NCBI RefSeq assembly: GCF_022829585.1
Contig: NZ_JAKSYC010000213.1
Coordinates: forward strand, 27,788-91,787
DNA length: 64,000 nucleotides
Source of the DNA: Methylobacterium sp. J-026
Lineage (GTDB): Bacteria > Pseudomonadota > Alphaproteobacteria > Rhizobiales > Beijerinckiaceae
Direction: 5' to 3'
The translations under genes and the position numbers were made by a program. The notes under the pieces are model-generated. The model had not been told where the DNA came from. It saw nothing but the letters and a program-made list of their open reading frames with translations, and made no database searches. This document shows positions 9,645 to 19,401 of the stretch, one piece after another; the first letter of the stretch is position 1; every line of letters starts with the position of its first letter.

Positions 9645-11501
9645 ATGACCGAGCGGACTCCGCCCCCGGGTGAGCGCCTCGGCGAGCGCTTCGGTGCCCT
9701 GCGCTACCTGCCCACCCTGTTCCGGGAGATCGCCGCGGCGAGCCCGCGCCTGCTCGCGGCGAGCCTGTCCCTGCGCCTCGTGGCGGCCTGCCTGCCGGTG
9801 GTGAGCCTGTACCTCGCCAAGCTGATCCTCGACGGGATCGTGGCCGAGCACGCGCGCCCGGCGCCGGAGGGCGGCCTCGCCGCATGGCTGGCCGATCCCG
9901 GACGGGTGCGGCTCGCCGGGCTGGTGGCGGCCGAGTTCGGCCTTGCCCTGGCCTCGGACCTCACCGGACGCCTCGCCAACCTCACCGAGACCCTGATCGG
10001 CGACCTCTACGCCAACGCGGCCTCCCTGCGGCTGATGACGCATGCCGCCGCCCTCGACCTCGCGCAGTTCGAGGACAGCGCCCAGCAGGACCGGCTGGAG
10101 CGGGCGCGCCGACAGGTCAGCGGCCGCACGGGCCTGGTCGGCACGCTGTTCGGCCAGCTGCAGGCGCTCGTCACCCTCGCCACCTTGGCGGCCGGGGTGG
10201 CGGCCTTCACGCCCTGGCTGGTGGTTCTGATCGCCGCCGCCCTGGTGCCGGCGGTCCTCAACGAGTGGCACTTCACCAAGGCCGGCTACCGCCTCGCCTG
10301 GATCCGCAGCCCGGAGCGGCGACGGATCGACTATCTGCGCTACCTCGGTGCCAGCGTCGAGACCGCCAAGGAGATCAAGCTCTTCGGCCTCTCGGACTAC
10401 ATCACCGGCCTCTACGCGGTGCTGGCGCGCCGGCTGCTCGCCGACAACCGCGGCCTCGCCGCCGCCCGGGCCGGCTGGGGCTTCGCCTTCGCGAGCCTGG
10501 GGACGCTGGCCTACTACGCCGCCTACGCGGTGATCGTCTGGCGGACGGTGGCGGGCGCGTTCTCGGTGGGCGATCTCGCCTTCCTGGCCGGCGCCTTCCA
10601 GCGCCTGCGCGGCGGCCTGGAGGGACTGCTCCTCGGCTTCACCCAGATCACCGGACAGGCACAGTACCTCGACGATTTCTTCTCCTTCTTCGCGATCCGG
10701 CCGCAGATCCGCTCGCCCGCGCAGCCCGTGCCGGTGCCGAGCCCGATCCGGGAGGGACTGGTCTTCGAGGATGTCGGCTATCGCTATCCCGGCACCGAGA
10801 CCTGGGCCCTGCGCGGCCTGTCCTTCGCGGTGCGGGCCGGCGAGACCGTGGCGCTGGTCGGCGGCAACGGCGCCGGCAAGACCACAATCGTCAAGCTGAT
10901 GACCCGTCTCTACGATCCGCACGAGGGCCGCGTGCTCCTCGATGGGCTGCCCCTCGCCGCCTACGACCTCGACGCCCTGCGGGGGCGGATCGGGGCGATC
11001 TTCCAGGACTTCGTCCGCTTCGACCTCACCGCCGGCGAGAACGTCGCGGTCGGCCGGATCGAGGCCGCCGCAGAGGCGGACCGGATCGCCGCGGCGGCCG
11101 CGCGGGGGCTCGCGGCCCCGGTGATCGAGCGCCTGCCCGAGGGCTACGCCCAGCCGCTGGGCAAGCGCTTCGCCGGGGGCCTCGACCTCTCCGGGGGCGA
11201 GTGGCAGAAGATCGCCCTGTCCCGGGCCTACATGCGCGAGGCGGAGATCCTGATCCTCGACGAACCGACCGCCGCCCTCGACGCCCGGGCCGAGTACGAT
11301 GTCTTCGCCCGGTTCCGCGACCTCTCGGCCGGCCGCACGACGGTGCTGATCTCGCACCGCTTCTCCACCGTGCGCATGGCCGACCGCATCCTGGTGCTGG
11401 AGGGCGGCCGGATGCTGGAGGAGGGCAGCCACGCGGCTTTGATGGCGCGGGGCGGCCGCTACGCCGAGTTGTTCACCCTGCAGGCGGAGGGCTACCGGTG
11501 A
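9645..11501 (+). CDS. ABC transporter, fused permease and ATPase (half exporter)
   Basis: The 618-residue protein has an N-terminal transmembrane domain of about six helices (first around residues 35-60) and a C-terminal ATPase. Walker A GGNGAGKTT lies near residue 406, the signature LSGGEWQKIALSRA near 514 and Walker B ILILDEP near 534, followed by ALDARAEYD and the H-loop SHRFSTV. It is a homodimeric type exporter in the inner membrane. The substrate is unknown. The gene is monocistronic and diverges from the helix-hairpin-helix gene. It could be a lipid, peptide or drug exporter. Confidence 0.88.
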   Translation: MTERTPPPGERLGERFGALRYLPTLFREIAAASPRLLAASLSLRLVAACLPVVSLYLAKLILDGIVAEHARPAPEGGLAAWLADPGRVRLAGLVAAEFGLALASDLTGRLANLTETLIGDLYANAASLRLMTHAAALDLAQFEDSAQQDRLERARRQVSGRTGLVGTLFGQLQALVTLATLAAGVAAFTPWLVVLIAAALVPAVLNEWHFTKAGYRLAWIRSPERRRIDYLRYLGASVETAKEIKLFGLSDYITGLYAVLARRLLADNRGLAAARAGWGFAFASLGTLAYYAAYAVIVWRTVAGAFSVGDLAFLAGAFQRLRGGLEGLLLGFTQITGQAQYLDDFFSFFAIRPQIRSPAQPVPVPSPIREGLVFEDVGYRYPGTETWALRGLSFAVRAGETVALVGGNGAGKTTIVKLMTRLYDPHEGRVLLDGLPLAAYDLDALRGRIGAIFQDFVRFDLTAGENVAVGRIEAAAEADRIAAAAARGLAAPVIERLPEGYAQPLGKRFAGGLDLSGGEWQKIALSRAYMREAEILILDEPTAALDARAEYDVFARFRDLSAGRTTVLISHRFSTVRMADRILVLEGGRMLEEGSHAALMARGGRYAELFTLQAEGYR

Positions 11502-11562
11502 TCGCGAGGATTGCCCGATCCCGCAAGCCTGCTATCTGCGGCGGACTGAACCGAGGTCATCC

Positions 11563-12474
11563 ATGCGCCTGCGCCTCTCCCGTCTCCTGACGGCCGGCCT
11601 TCTCGTCTCCGCCTGGGGCGCGCAGGCGGCCCCGCCCGCCGCGCCGGATCCGGAGGCCAAGCCGGCGACCCCGTCACCCGCGCCCGGGATCGTGCTCGCC
11701 AACCACCGGGCGGTCTACGACCTGTCGCTCGCCGAGGGCGGCGGCAGCCGCGCGGTCGAGAGCGCCCGCGGCCGCATCGTCATCGACTTCCGCGGCGATG
11801 CCTGCCGCGGCTACACGATGCTGACCCGGCAGGTCACGGAACTGTCCTCCGGCGAGACCGGGGCGCGCCTGTCCGACATGCGCAGCACCACCTTCGAGGG
11901 CGGGCAGGGCCGCGAGTTCCGGTTCAAGACGACGACGCTCACCAACAACCAGCCCGCCGCCCCGGTGGACGGGACCGCCTCCGAGCAGGGCGATTCGGTC
12001 ACGGTGAAGCTGAAGGGCGCCCCGAAGCCGTTCACCGTGGACGGGCCGGTGCTGTTCCCGAGCGAGCACATGCGCCGCCTGATCGAGGCCGCGCGGGCGG
12101 GCCAGGCGACCCTGTCGGTCAAGGTCTTCGACGGCTCCGACGACGGCAGGAAGATCTATGACACCTTCGCGGTGATCGGCCACACGGAGACGGGTCCGGC
12201 GCCGGCCGCCGGCACCGCCCGGGACAAGCCCCTGCGCGCGGGCGCCCTCGCGGCCATGCCGCACTGGCCGGTGCGCCTGAGCTACTACACCGAGGGCGCC
12301 GGGGAGCGCACGCCGATCTACACCCTCGGCTTCGACCTCTACGAGAACGGCGTCAGCGGCGCCCTCAAGCTCGATTACGGCGACTTCGCCATTCTGGGCG
12401 ACATGACCGCCCTGGACATCGATGCCGCAGCGGGGCGGGGCGACAAGGAGACGGGGAAGGGCTGCACGCCCTGA
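11563..12474 (+). CDS. EipB-like periplasmic protein (DUF1849)
   Basis: The 303-residue protein has a signal peptide (LLTAGLLVSAWGAQAA, cleavage near residue 23) and a DUF1849 beta-barrel-like domain: NHRAVYDLSLAEGGGSR, RGRIVIDFRGDACRGY, FPSEHMRRLIEAARAG, KVFDGSDDGRKIYDTFAVIG, LSYYTEGAGERTPIYTLGF, LYENGV. The Brucella relative EipB is a periplasmic envelope-integrity factor. Two cysteines (near residues 85 and 301) could form a disulfide, as in EipB. It starts 61 bases after the ABC gene and might be in the same transcript. Confidence 0.85.
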   Translation: MRLRLSRLLTAGLLVSAWGAQAAPPAAPDPEAKPATPSPAPGIVLANHRAVYDLSLAEGGGSRAVESARGRIVIDFRGDACRGYTMLTRQVTELSSGETGARLSDMRSTTFEGGQGREFRFKTTTLTNNQPAAPVDGTASEQGDSVTVKLKGAPKPFTVDGPVLFPSEHMRRLIEAARAGQATLSVKVFDGSDDGRKIYDTFAVIGHTETGPAPAAGTARDKPLRAGALAAMPHWPVRLSYYTEGAGERTPIYTLGFDLYENGVSGALKLDYGDFAILGDMTALDIDAAAGRGDKETGKGCTP

Positions 12475-12631
12475 GGGCCCACCCGCGCCAATGAGGCGCG
12501 CGCGATCCCGGACAGGTGCGGCGGAGCGGAACCTGATCCGGGACCGCGCGGCGACAGTAGCGCCGTCCGAGCGGACGCCGCGCGTCTCCCTGCGCCCGGG
12601 AGAGAGCGGCCTCCGGACGAGCAAACGCGCC

Positions 12632-12934
12632 TCACGCCCATTCGTCGTCGGGCCGCGGCGACAGCCGGTGCCAGGCCGCGGCGATCCGCTCCGGCTTGAC
12701 GCCCAGCGCCCCCGCGCAGGCGAGGAGGACGTTCTCGTCGCCCATCACGTGGTCGAGGACGCCCACCAGGAAGCTCGGCTCCCGGACGCTTGCCCGCACG
12801 GTGTCGAGGTCGAGCCCGGTCGCCGCCAGGAACGGCAGGAGGCGGTCTTCCTCCCCCGTGATCCACAGCAGAACGTCGAGGGCGAGCCGCTCGGCGGCCT
12901 CATCCCCTTGAAGAGGTTTGCCATTCATCAACAT
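12632..12934 (-). CDS. DUF3572 family protein
   Basis: This small acidic protein of about 100 residues matches the DUF3572 pattern: [53 protein letters not shown], and then [16 protein letters not shown]. The start could be ATG 12934 or 12928; the longer open frame to 12967 runs towards the divK leader. DUF3572 genes commonly sit divergently next to divK in this order, as here. The function is unknown. Confidence 0.82.
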   Translation of the reverse strand: MLMNGKPLQGDEAAERLALDVLLWITGEEDRLLPFLAATGLDLDTVRASVREPSFLVGVLDHVMGDENVLLACAGALGVKPERIAAAWHRLSPRPDDEWA

Positions 12935-13008
12935 GTGAACGCTACAAAGGTGATGGAGGGGCTTCACCGCCCGCTAATCATGATCGGCGCGCACCGGGAC
13001 AACGGATC

Positions 13009-13380
13009 ATGAAGAAGACGGTGCTGATCGTCGAGGACAACGAGTTGAACATGAAGCTGTTCAACGACCTCCTTGAGGCGAACGGCTACGCGACCCTGAA
13101 GACCGCCCACGGCATCGAGGCGATCGAGCTGGCGCGCGCCCACCATCCCGATCTGATCCTGATGGACATCCAGCTCCCGGAGGTCTCGGGACTCGAAGTG
13201 ACCAAGTGGCTCAAGGAGGACGACGACCTCAAGGGGATCCCGGTCATCGCCATCACGGCCTTCGCCATGAAGGGCGACGAGGAGCGGATCCGCGAGGGCG
13301 GCTGCGAGGCCTACCTGTCGAAGCCGATCTCGGTCGCGAAGTTTTTGGCAACGGTTCGCGCGTATCTTGAGCCCCGGTGA
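13009..13380 (+). CDS. divK: Cell-cycle response regulator DivK
   Basis: This single-domain receiver of 123 residues has the acidic pair at residues 9-11 (VEDNELN), phospho-acceptor Asp53 (LMDIQLP), Thr in [10 protein letters not shown] and Lys105 (SKPIS). DivK integrates phosphate from PleC/DivJ-type kinases and controls the DivL-CckA-CtrA cell-cycle pathway. It has no output domain. Spacing to pleD (137 bases) and the same strand reproduce the known divK-pleD order. The DUF3572 gene diverges from its promoter. Confidence 0.95.
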   Translation: MKKTVLIVEDNELNMKLFNDLLEANGYATLKTAHGIEAIELARAHHPDLILMDIQLPEVSGLEVTKWLKEDDDLKGIPVIAITAFAMKGDEERIREGGCEAYLSKPISVAKFLATVRAYLEPR

Positions 13381-13517
13381 TCCCGGAGGGGCGCGCCGTT
13401 GAGGTCGTCACCCGGCCGCGCCGAGCCGGATGACGGCTTCGCCCGTCTGTCTCGATGCGCGGCCTCGCGCCGATCCGCCCGGCTCCGGGCCGCACCGCCG
13501 CGTGTCAGCGAGGAACC

Positions 13518-14891
13518 ATGTCGGCCCGCGTCCTGATCGTCGACGACCTGTTCCCCAACGTGAAGCTTCTGGAGACGAAGCTCGGGCTGGAATATTTCGA
13601 CACGCTCGCCGCCATGAACGGCCGCGACGCCATCGCGATCTGCGAGAAGGGCCTGTGCGACCTCGTCCTGCTCGACGCGATGATGCCGGGCCTGGACGGG
13701 TTCGAGGTCTGCCGCCACCTCAAGAGCAACCCGGTCACCGCCCACATCCCGGTGGTGATGGTGACGGCCCTCGACCAGCCCTCGGACCGCCTGCGCGGCC
13801 TCGACGCGGGCGCCGACGATTTCCTGACCAAGCCGGTGGACGACACCGCCCTGTTCACCCGGGTGCGCAGCCTGATCCGGCTGAAGGCGGTCACCGACGA
13901 GTTGCGCCAGCGGGCCCTGGCCTCCCGCGAGTTCGGGATCGGCGATCCCCTGGCGCTGGCCGCCGCCGAGACCGGCCTCGACGCCCGCATCCTGCTGATC
14001 GAGGACCGCCCCGGCTCGGCCGAGCGCCTGGCCGGGGCCCTGCGCCAGCACCACGCCGTCACGGTCGAGCCCGATCCGCAGGCGGCCCTGCGGATCGCGG
14101 CCGAGGGGCAGTTCGACCTCGCCCTGGTGAGCCTCGACCTCGACGGGTTCGATGGCCTGCGCCTGTGCAGCCAGCTCCGGTCGCTGGACCGGACCCGGGC
14201 GATGCCGCTGATCATGCTGGCGGAGGCGCATGACCGCGCCCGGGTGGTGCGCGGGCTCGATTTCGGCGTGCACGATTTCCTGATGCGCCCGGTCGACCGC
14301 AACGAGCTGATGGCCCGGGCCCGCACCCAGGTGAAGCGCAAGCGCTTCACGGACGCGCTCCGGGGGGCCATGCAGGCCTCCCTGCAGATGGCCGTGACCG
14401 ATGCGCTCACGGGCCTGCACAACCGGCGCTATCTCGACAACCACCTCGGCGCCCTGTTCGCCGACGCGTCCGCCCGGCGGCCGGCGCTGGCGGCGCTGAT
14501 CCTCGACATCGACCATTTCAAGGTCATCAACGACAGCTACGGCCACGAGGCCGGGGACGAGGTGCTGCGGGGCTTCGCCGAGCGGGTCCGCCAGCACACG
14601 CGGCCCGTCGACGTCGTGGCCCGCTACGGCGGCGAGGAGGTGGTGGTGATCCTGCCGGAGGCGGGCCTCGCCGAGGCGCAGATCATCGCCGAGCGCATCC
14701 GCGAGCGGGTCGAGGCCGTGCCGTTCCCGGTGCAGCGGGCGACCCGGTCGATCGCCGTGACGGTCTCGATCGGCGTCGCCGTGCGGCACGCCGAGGACAC
14801 GGATCCCGGCGACATGCTGCGGCGCGCCGACCTCGCCCTCTACCGGGCCAAGGCGGCGGGACGGAACCGGGTGGAGCCGCAGGCGGCCTGA
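13518..14891 (+). CDS. pleD: PleD-type response regulator with diguanylate cyclase
   Basis: The 457-residue protein contains receiver 1 (Asp53 in LLDAMMPG, conserved DD at 9-10), a degenerate receiver 2 and a GGDEF domain. The active site GGEEV lies at about 371-375, with an inhibitory I-site RPVD five residues upstream, so c-di-GMP feedback control is expected. PleD makes c-di-GMP during the swarmer-to-sessile transition. ATG 13518 is preceded by GAGGA. In receiver 2 the phosphorylatable position is altered (LVSLDLDGFDG), consistent with the adaptor role of the second receiver. Confidence 0.95.
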   Translation: MSARVLIVDDLFPNVKLLETKLGLEYFDTLAAMNGRDAIAICEKGLCDLVLLDAMMPGLDGFEVCRHLKSNPVTAHIPVVMVTALDQPSDRLRGLDAGADDFLTKPVDDTALFTRVRSLIRLKAVTDELRQRALASREFGIGDPLALAAAETGLDARILLIEDRPGSAERLAGALRQHHAVTVEPDPQAALRIAAEGQFDLALVSLDLDGFDGLRLCSQLRSLDRTRAMPLIMLAEAHDRARVVRGLDFGVHDFLMRPVDRNELMARARTQVKRKRFTDALRGAMQASLQMAVTDALTGLHNRRYLDNHLGALFADASARRPALAALILDIDHFKVINDSYGHEAGDEVLRGFAERVRQHTRPVDVVARYGGEEVVVILPEAGLAEAQIIAERIRERVEAVPFPVQRATRSIAVTVSIGVAVRHAEDTDPGDMLRRADLALYRAKAAGRNRVEPQAA

Positions 14892-14897
14892 GCGGAC

Positions 14898-15107
14898 TCA
14901 CCGGCGTAAGGTGAGGTTGCCCCGCGCAGGTCCGGGCGAAGACCCACAGGTCGCCCGCGCGATTCGGCTGATCAGGCGCAGGTCGGCCGGGAAGATGAGC
15001 CGCAACGTCGGCATGCGCCACAGGACGCCGTGCCGAGCCATCCAGGGGCGGCGGAGGACCGGCGGTCCGGACGCGGCCAACACGCCGGTTGACACCACCT
15101 CCGCCAT
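14898..15107 (-). CDS. Hypothetical small basic protein, doubtful
   Basis: An open frame of 69 codons lies opposite to pleD and accA in their 275-base gap. The sequence is plausible as a protein, with several Trp/Met residues ([20 protein letters not shown]) and a basic C-terminus. There is no strong ribosome site and no recognised family. The accA promoter would lie inside it: a TTGACA hexamer is at 15089-15094. It may be only a chance frame. Confidence 0.22.
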   Translation of the reverse strand: MAEVVSTGVLAASGPPVLRRPWMARHGVLWRMPTLRLIFPADLRLISRIARATCGSSPGPARGNLTLRR

Positions 15108-15166
15108 CGCCAACACCTCGCGCCCGCCGCCCCCTGCGCGGCGGACCCGGGAAGACCTGTGACACG

Positions 15167-16129
15167 ATGGCGGTGACGCGCACCTATTTGGACTTCGAGA
15201 AGCCGGTGGCCGAGCTGGAGGCCAAGCTCGAGGAATTGCGGGCGGTCGGCGCGCGCGACGGCGCGGTCGCGATCTCCGAGGAGGTCGGGCGGCTGGAGGC
15301 CAAGGCCGGCCACGCGCTCGCCGAGATCTACGCGAACCTCACGCCCTGGCAGAAGACCCAGGTGGCCCGCCACCCGCAGCGGCCGCACTTCGTGGATTAC
15401 TGCGCCGGGCTGATCACCGACTTCACCCCGCTGGCCGGCGACCGCAGCTTCGGCGAGGACGCGGCGATCCTGGGCGGTTTCGGCCGCTTCCGCGGGCGCC
15501 CGGTCCTGGTGCTCGGCCAGGAGAAGGGCGCCACCACGGAGGCGCGGCTGCGCCACAATTTCGGGATGGCCCGGCCCGAGGGCTACCGCAAGGCGGTCCG
15601 GCTGATGGAGACCGCCGACCGGTTCGGCCTGCCGGTGATCGCCTTTGTCGACACCGCGGGCGCCTATCCGGGGATCGAGGCGGAGGAGCGCGGCCAGGCC
15701 GAGGCCATCGCCCGGTCCACCGAGGCGTGCCTGGCGCTCGGCGTACCCAACGTCGCCGTGGTGATCGGGGAGGGCGGCTCGGGCGGCGCCATCGCGCTCG
15801 CCACCGCCAACCGGGTGCTGATGCTGGAGCACGCCATCTACGGGGTGATCTCCCCGGAGGGCGCCGCCTCAATCCTGTGGCGCGACCAGGGCCGGGCCGC
15901 CGACGCCGCCACCGCCATGAAGATCACCGCCCAGGACCTGCTGCGGCTCGGTGTCATCGACGGGATCATCCCGGAGGCCACCGGCGGGGCCCATCGCGAC
16001 CGCGAGGCGGCGATCGGCGCCGCGGGCGACGCCGTCGCCGACGCGCTCGCCCCGTTCGACGGCCTGAGCCCGGCCGAGATCCGCGACAAGCGCGCGGAGA
16101 AATTCCTCGCCATCGGCCGGAGCCTGTGA
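15167..16129 (+). CDS. accA: Acetyl-CoA carboxylase carboxyltransferase alpha subunit
   Basis: AccA with AccD transfers carboxyl from biotin-BCCP to acetyl-CoA, making malonyl-CoA for fatty acids. The 320-residue protein has the N-terminal [16 protein letters not shown] helix and the catalytic core with [56 protein letters not shown] and [10 protein letters not shown]. Length is typical. A TTGACA hexamer lies 73 bases before the ATG. The stop overlaps the next gene (GTGA), so the DUF1796 protein is translated in coupling. Confidence 0.96.
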   Translation: MAVTRTYLDFEKPVAELEAKLEELRAVGARDGAVAISEEVGRLEAKAGHALAEIYANLTPWQKTQVARHPQRPHFVDYCAGLITDFTPLAGDRSFGEDAAILGGFGRFRGRPVLVLGQEKGATTEARLRHNFGMARPEGYRKAVRLMETADRFGLPVIAFVDTAGAYPGIEAEERGQAEAIARSTEACLALGVPNVAVVIGEGGSGGAIALATANRVLMLEHAIYGVISPEGAASILWRDQGRAADAATAMKITAQDLLRLGVIDGIIPEATGGAHRDREAAIGAAGDAVADALAPFDGLSPAEIRDKRAEKFLAIGRSL

Positions 16130-16857
16130 GCACCTCGGGCGCGACGGGGGGCCTGCTCGGCGCCCTCGGGCGGCTGCTCGGCCGGCGCGACGCCCGGGAG
16201 CCGGGGCGCTACAACCACGTATCGCTCGGCTGCAATTGCCAGATGGCGCACGTGCTCAAGACGCTCGATCTGCGCCTCTGGTCGGGGCCCCTCGACTGGG
16301 TGTTCTCGATGCCCGGCATGGCCCTCGATTGCCTCGCGGACGATTTTGCCGCGCTCACCGACCGGAGCCAGCTGGAGAGCATCCCGGAACCGGAGCGGCG
16401 CGGACCGGGCATCTGGCGCGGCCGGCACCGGCTCTACCGGGAGCGCCACGGCCTCGAATGCGTGTTCAACCACCACGACCCGGCGGCGAGCGAGGTGGAT
16501 TACGCCTTCCTGACCGAGGGGGTGCGCCGCCTGCGCCAGGCGCTCGACACCCCCGGAACCGACAACCGCCTGTGGATGATGACCCACCTGCACACGCCCC
16601 GGGCGACGGTCGAGGCGATCGACGATCTGCTCGCGCGGCGCGCGAGCCGCAACCACCTGACCTTCCTGCAGCTCGAGCCGGGACATCCGGAGGTGGCGGT
16701 TGTCGAGGCCGCGGACCTGCGGCCCTCCTTGCGCTGGCTCACGGTCCAGACCGCCTCGGAGCCGGTCGGCCTGCGGCTCGCCGACCCGGCCGAGGACGCT
16801 CGGCTCGTGGAGATCATCCGCGCGGAGGCAGGGCGCCTGCCGGTGGTGTTCGGCTGA
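16126..16857 (+). CDS. DUF1796 family putative cysteine peptidase-like protein
   Basis: The 243-residue soluble protein starts at GTG inside the accA stop codon. The signatures SLGCNCQMA, then RLWSGPLDW with [11 protein letters not shown], and later VFNHH, match DUF1796, predicted papain-like proteins with a Cys near the N-terminus and a downstream His. The N-terminal 25 residues are glycine-rich and basic. No substrate is known. Coupling to accA is unusual and is the only functional hint. Confidence 0.7.
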   Translation: MSTSGATGGLLGALGRLLGRRDAREPGRYNHVSLGCNCQMAHVLKTLDLRLWSGPLDWVFSMPGMALDCLADDFAALTDRSQLESIPEPERRGPGIWRGRHRLYRERHGLECVFNHHDPAASEVDYAFLTEGVRRLRQALDTPGTDNRLWMMTHLHTPRATVEAIDDLLARRASRNHLTFLQLEPGHPEVAVVEAADLRPSLRWLTVQTASEPVGLRLADPAEDARLVEIIRAEAGRLPVVFG

Positions 16858-16873
16858 GCAGTCGCCGCACCGC

Positions 16874-17788
16874 TCAACCCCCGCGCATCCGCTCCGCCAG
16901 AAAATCCACCAGCACCCGCACCCGGGCCGGCAGGCCTGCGCCTCCCACGAACACCGCGTGGATCGCCTCGCGGTCCTGCGGATTGAACGGCTCCAGCAGG
17001 GGCACCAGCCGGCCGGCGGCGAGGTCGTCGGCGATGTGGAAATTTCCGACCCGGGTGATGCCGACGCCGCCGAGCGCGAGCTGCACCAGGGTCTCGCCGT
17101 TATTGGCGGCCAGGGTGCCGCGCACCGGCAGGATGACGTCGTGTCCGTCATCGCGGAACGGCCAGCCGGGCTCGCTCCGGCGGAAGGTGAAGTCAAGGCA
17201 ATTGTGCTCGGCGAGGTCGGCGGGCCGGTGCGGAATCCCGGCCCGGTCGAGATAGGCCGGCGCGGCGACCACGGTCCGGCCGGTCTCGCCCAGCCGCCGG
17301 GCGGTGAGCGGGCTGTCGGCCAGGGGCCCGAACCGGATGCCGATATCGGCCCGGCCGCCGAGCACGTCGACGATTTCGTCGCTGAGATCGATCTCGACCA
17401 CGATCCCGGGATGGCGCACCACGAAGTCCCCGAGCAGCGGCACGATCACCAGGCGCCCATGGGCGGTGGCGGCGCTGACCCGGACCCGACCGCGCGGGCA
17501 GCCCTGATCGGAGAGCGCGGTCTCGGTCTCGTCGAGATCGGCCAGGATGCGCCTCGCCGCGCGCGCGTAGGTCTCGCCCTCGGCGGTGAGGCGCAGCGTC
17601 CGAGTCGTCCGGACCAGGAGCTGCACGCCGAGCCGCGCCTCGATCCGGGCGACGACCCGGCTCACCGCCGAGGGCGTCAGCCCGAGCCGGCGCGCCGCCG
17701 CCGACAGGCTGCCGGCCTGCGCCACCGCCACGAATACAGCCATGTCCCCGGCGCGGTCGGCCTTGTCGCGCTGCATTCGTGCCTCCAC
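16874..17788 (-). CDS. LysR-family transcriptional regulator
   Basis: The 304-residue protein has a winged HTH at residues about 15-75 (FVAVAQAGSLSAAARRLGLT, then PSAVSRVVARIEARLG) and a periplasmic-binding-fold effector domain (RVRVSAATAHGRLVIVPLL, DIGIRFG, GGVGITRV). It belongs to the CrgA/DmlR-like group. It is divergent from the MFS exporter gene with 84 bases between starts, the usual layout when a LysR protein controls its neighbour. The start could also be the ATG four codons later. The effector is unknown. Confidence 0.9.
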   Translation of the reverse strand: MEARMQRDKADRAGDMAVFVAVAQAGSLSAAARRLGLTPSAVSRVVARIEARLGVQLLVRTTRTLRLTAEGETYARAARRILADLDETETALSDQGCPRGRVRVSAATAHGRLVIVPLLGDFVVRHPGIVVEIDLSDEIVDVLGGRADIGIRFGPLADSPLTARRLGETGRTVVAAPAYLDRAGIPHRPADLAEHNCLDFTFRRSEPGWPFRDDGHDVILPVRGTLAANNGETLVQLALGGVGITRVGNFHIADDLAAGRLVPLLEPFNPQDREAIHAVFVGGAGLPARVRVLVDFLAERMRGG

Positions 17789-17872
17789 CGCACAGATCTT
17801 GGTCCCGCCAACGGACTACTCCCCGCACGCCGAATCCGCCACCTGCGGTCCCGGAACACCCGGAGACCCCTC

Positions 17873-19048
17873 ATGGCGATCAATCCTCCCCTGCTGGCCC
17901 TGGCGGTCGGCGCCTTCGGCATCGGCGTTACGGAATTCACCCCGATGGGCATGCTGCCGCTCATCGCCGGGGATCTCGGCGTCTCGATCCCCGCCGCCGG
18001 CCTCGTGGTCAGCGCCTACGCGCTGGGGGTGCTGGTCGGCGCGCCGCTGATGACCCTGGCCTCGGCGCGCATACCCCGCCGCCGGCTGCTGGTCGGGCTG
18101 ATGGCGATCTTCACCCTCGGCAACCTTCTGGCTGCCGTCTCGGACAGCTACGCCATGCTTGTCGTGGCCCGCCTCGTCACGGCGCTGAACCACGGGGCGT
18201 TCTTCGGGATCGGCTCGGTGGTGGCCGCCGGGATCGTGCCGCCGGAGCGCCGGGCCGCCGCGGTGGCGTCGATGTTCTCCGGGCTCGCGATCGCGACGAT
18301 CGGCGGCGTGCCGCTCGCCGCCTGGATCGGCGAGGTTCTGGGCTGGCGCACGGCGTTCTGGGGCATCGCAGGCGTCGGCGCGGTCGCCATGGTGGCGCTG
18401 CGCCTCGCGTTGCCCGAGTTGAAGGTCGAGGCCCGGGACGACCTGCGGGCGGAGTTGCGCGCGCTCGTCCGCGGCCCGGTGCTCGCCGCGCTGGCGCTCA
18501 CCATGGTTGGCTTCAGCGCGATGTTCACGCTGTTCACCTACATCGTGCCGATCCTGCGGATCGAGACCGGCGCGACGAGCCTGTTCGTCACAGCGATGCT
18601 GGTGCTCTTCGGGATCGGCCTCACGGCCGGCAATTGGCTGGGCGGTCGCCTCGCCGACCGCTCGGTTGACGGCACCATCCTCGGATCCCTGGCGGCCCAA
18701 ATCGTCATCCTCGCGCTGTTCGCCTGGGGCATGCACGGGGAAGCGTCGGCGTCGCTGCTGATTGCCCTCTGGGGCATCGCGAGCTTCGCCATCGTGCCCC
18801 CGCTCCAGATGCGGGTCATGGATGAAGCCAGCGCGGCGCCGAACCTGGCCTCGGCGATGAATATCGGCGCGTTCAACCTCGGCAACGCCATCGGGGCGGC
18901 GGTCGGCGGCGGCGTGATCGATGCCGGGCTCGGCTACGAGGCCGTGCCGCTCGCGGGCGCCACCATGGCGGCGTTGGGGCTCGCTTTCCTGCTGTGGCTG
19001 CGCCGGGACGGACGGGCGCGGGCCGCCGCAGTGGCGAGCTGCGGATAA
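17873..19048 (+). CDS. MFS efflux transporter (DHA1, AraJ/YdhP-like)
   Basis: This 391-residue integral membrane protein has 12 predicted helices. The start of the family is typical (LAVGAFGIGVTEFTPMGMLP), with motif A-like SARIPRRRLLVG after helix 2 and motif C-like helix 5. It belongs to the arabinose-efflux/chloramphenicol-resistance-like branch of MFS. ATG 17873 is the first Met of the conserved start; the long upstream open frame is antisense to the LysR gene. Likely drug or sugar export, controlled by the divergent LysR protein. Confidence 0.9.
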   Translation: MAINPPLLALAVGAFGIGVTEFTPMGMLPLIAGDLGVSIPAAGLVVSAYALGVLVGAPLMTLASARIPRRRLLVGLMAIFTLGNLLAAVSDSYAMLVVARLVTALNHGAFFGIGSVVAAGIVPPERRAAAVASMFSGLAIATIGGVPLAAWIGEVLGWRTAFWGIAGVGAVAMVALRLALPELKVEARDDLRAELRALVRGPVLAALALTMVGFSAMFTLFTYIVPILRIETGATSLFVTAMLVLFGIGLTAGNWLGGRLADRSVDGTILGSLAAQIVILALFAWGMHGEASASLLIALWGIASFAIVPPLQMRVMDEASAAPNLASAMNIGAFNLGNAIGAAVGGGVIDAGLGYEAVPLAGATMAALGLAFLLWLRRDGRARAAAVASCG

Positions 19049-19095
19049 TATCGCCCGCTCAAGGACTTGGAACCATCTGCGAAGGTCTCGGATTC

Positions 19096-19300
19096 AAAAG
19101 GTCCGGGACCCAGCCCTTTCAAGATGTTTGGATTGGGCCGCGTTCGGGACGTTTCGCCGACGGGTTCACACGTCTCCACTTGACGGCAACGCTCTGAAAA
19201 AGTGGCGCTTTCCCCGCCCCCTTGCGGGGCAGAGAGCGCGTCGCGTCTCGCTTGAATGGCTGCGCCAAACACCTTGAAAGGGCTGGGTCCGGGACCTTTT
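19096..19300. repeat. Inverted-repeat element, MITE-like, about 205 bp
   Basis: Two 36-base inverted copies, 19096-19131 and 19265-19300, differ at two positions. The outer ends are AAAAGGTCCGGGACC and GGTCCGGGACCTTTT, and the inner ends are ATGTTTGG and CCAAACAC. Between them lie 133 bases with a smaller C-tract/GCGGGG hairpin near 19208-19228. There is no transposase and no clear target duplication. The element lies between converging genes (MFS exporter and DUF1640 gene), so it may end transcription from both sides. Confidence 0.6.
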
Positions 19301-19305
19301 GCGGG

Positions 19306-19388
19306 CCCAGGGCAAAGCCCTGGGTCGAGCGAAGCTCGATGCATCGGGGCTCCGCCCCGATACCCCGCCAAAGGCCTGAGCCCTTTGG
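19306..19388. repeat. Cluster of four consecutive hairpins
   Basis: Four short perfect or near-perfect dyads follow one another: 19306-19324 (CCCAGGGC-AAA-GCCCTGGG), 19325-19339 (TCGAGC-GAA-GCTCGA), 19343-19361 (ATCGGGGC-TCC-GCCCCGAT) and 19368-19388 (CCAAAGG-N7-CCTTTGG). This is REP/BIME-like non-coding DNA just after the stop codon of the leftward DUF1640 gene. It could act as a bidirectional terminator, although no T-tract follows any stem. Confidence 0.65.
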
Positions 19389-19401
19389 AAACCCGGTTCC
19401 G

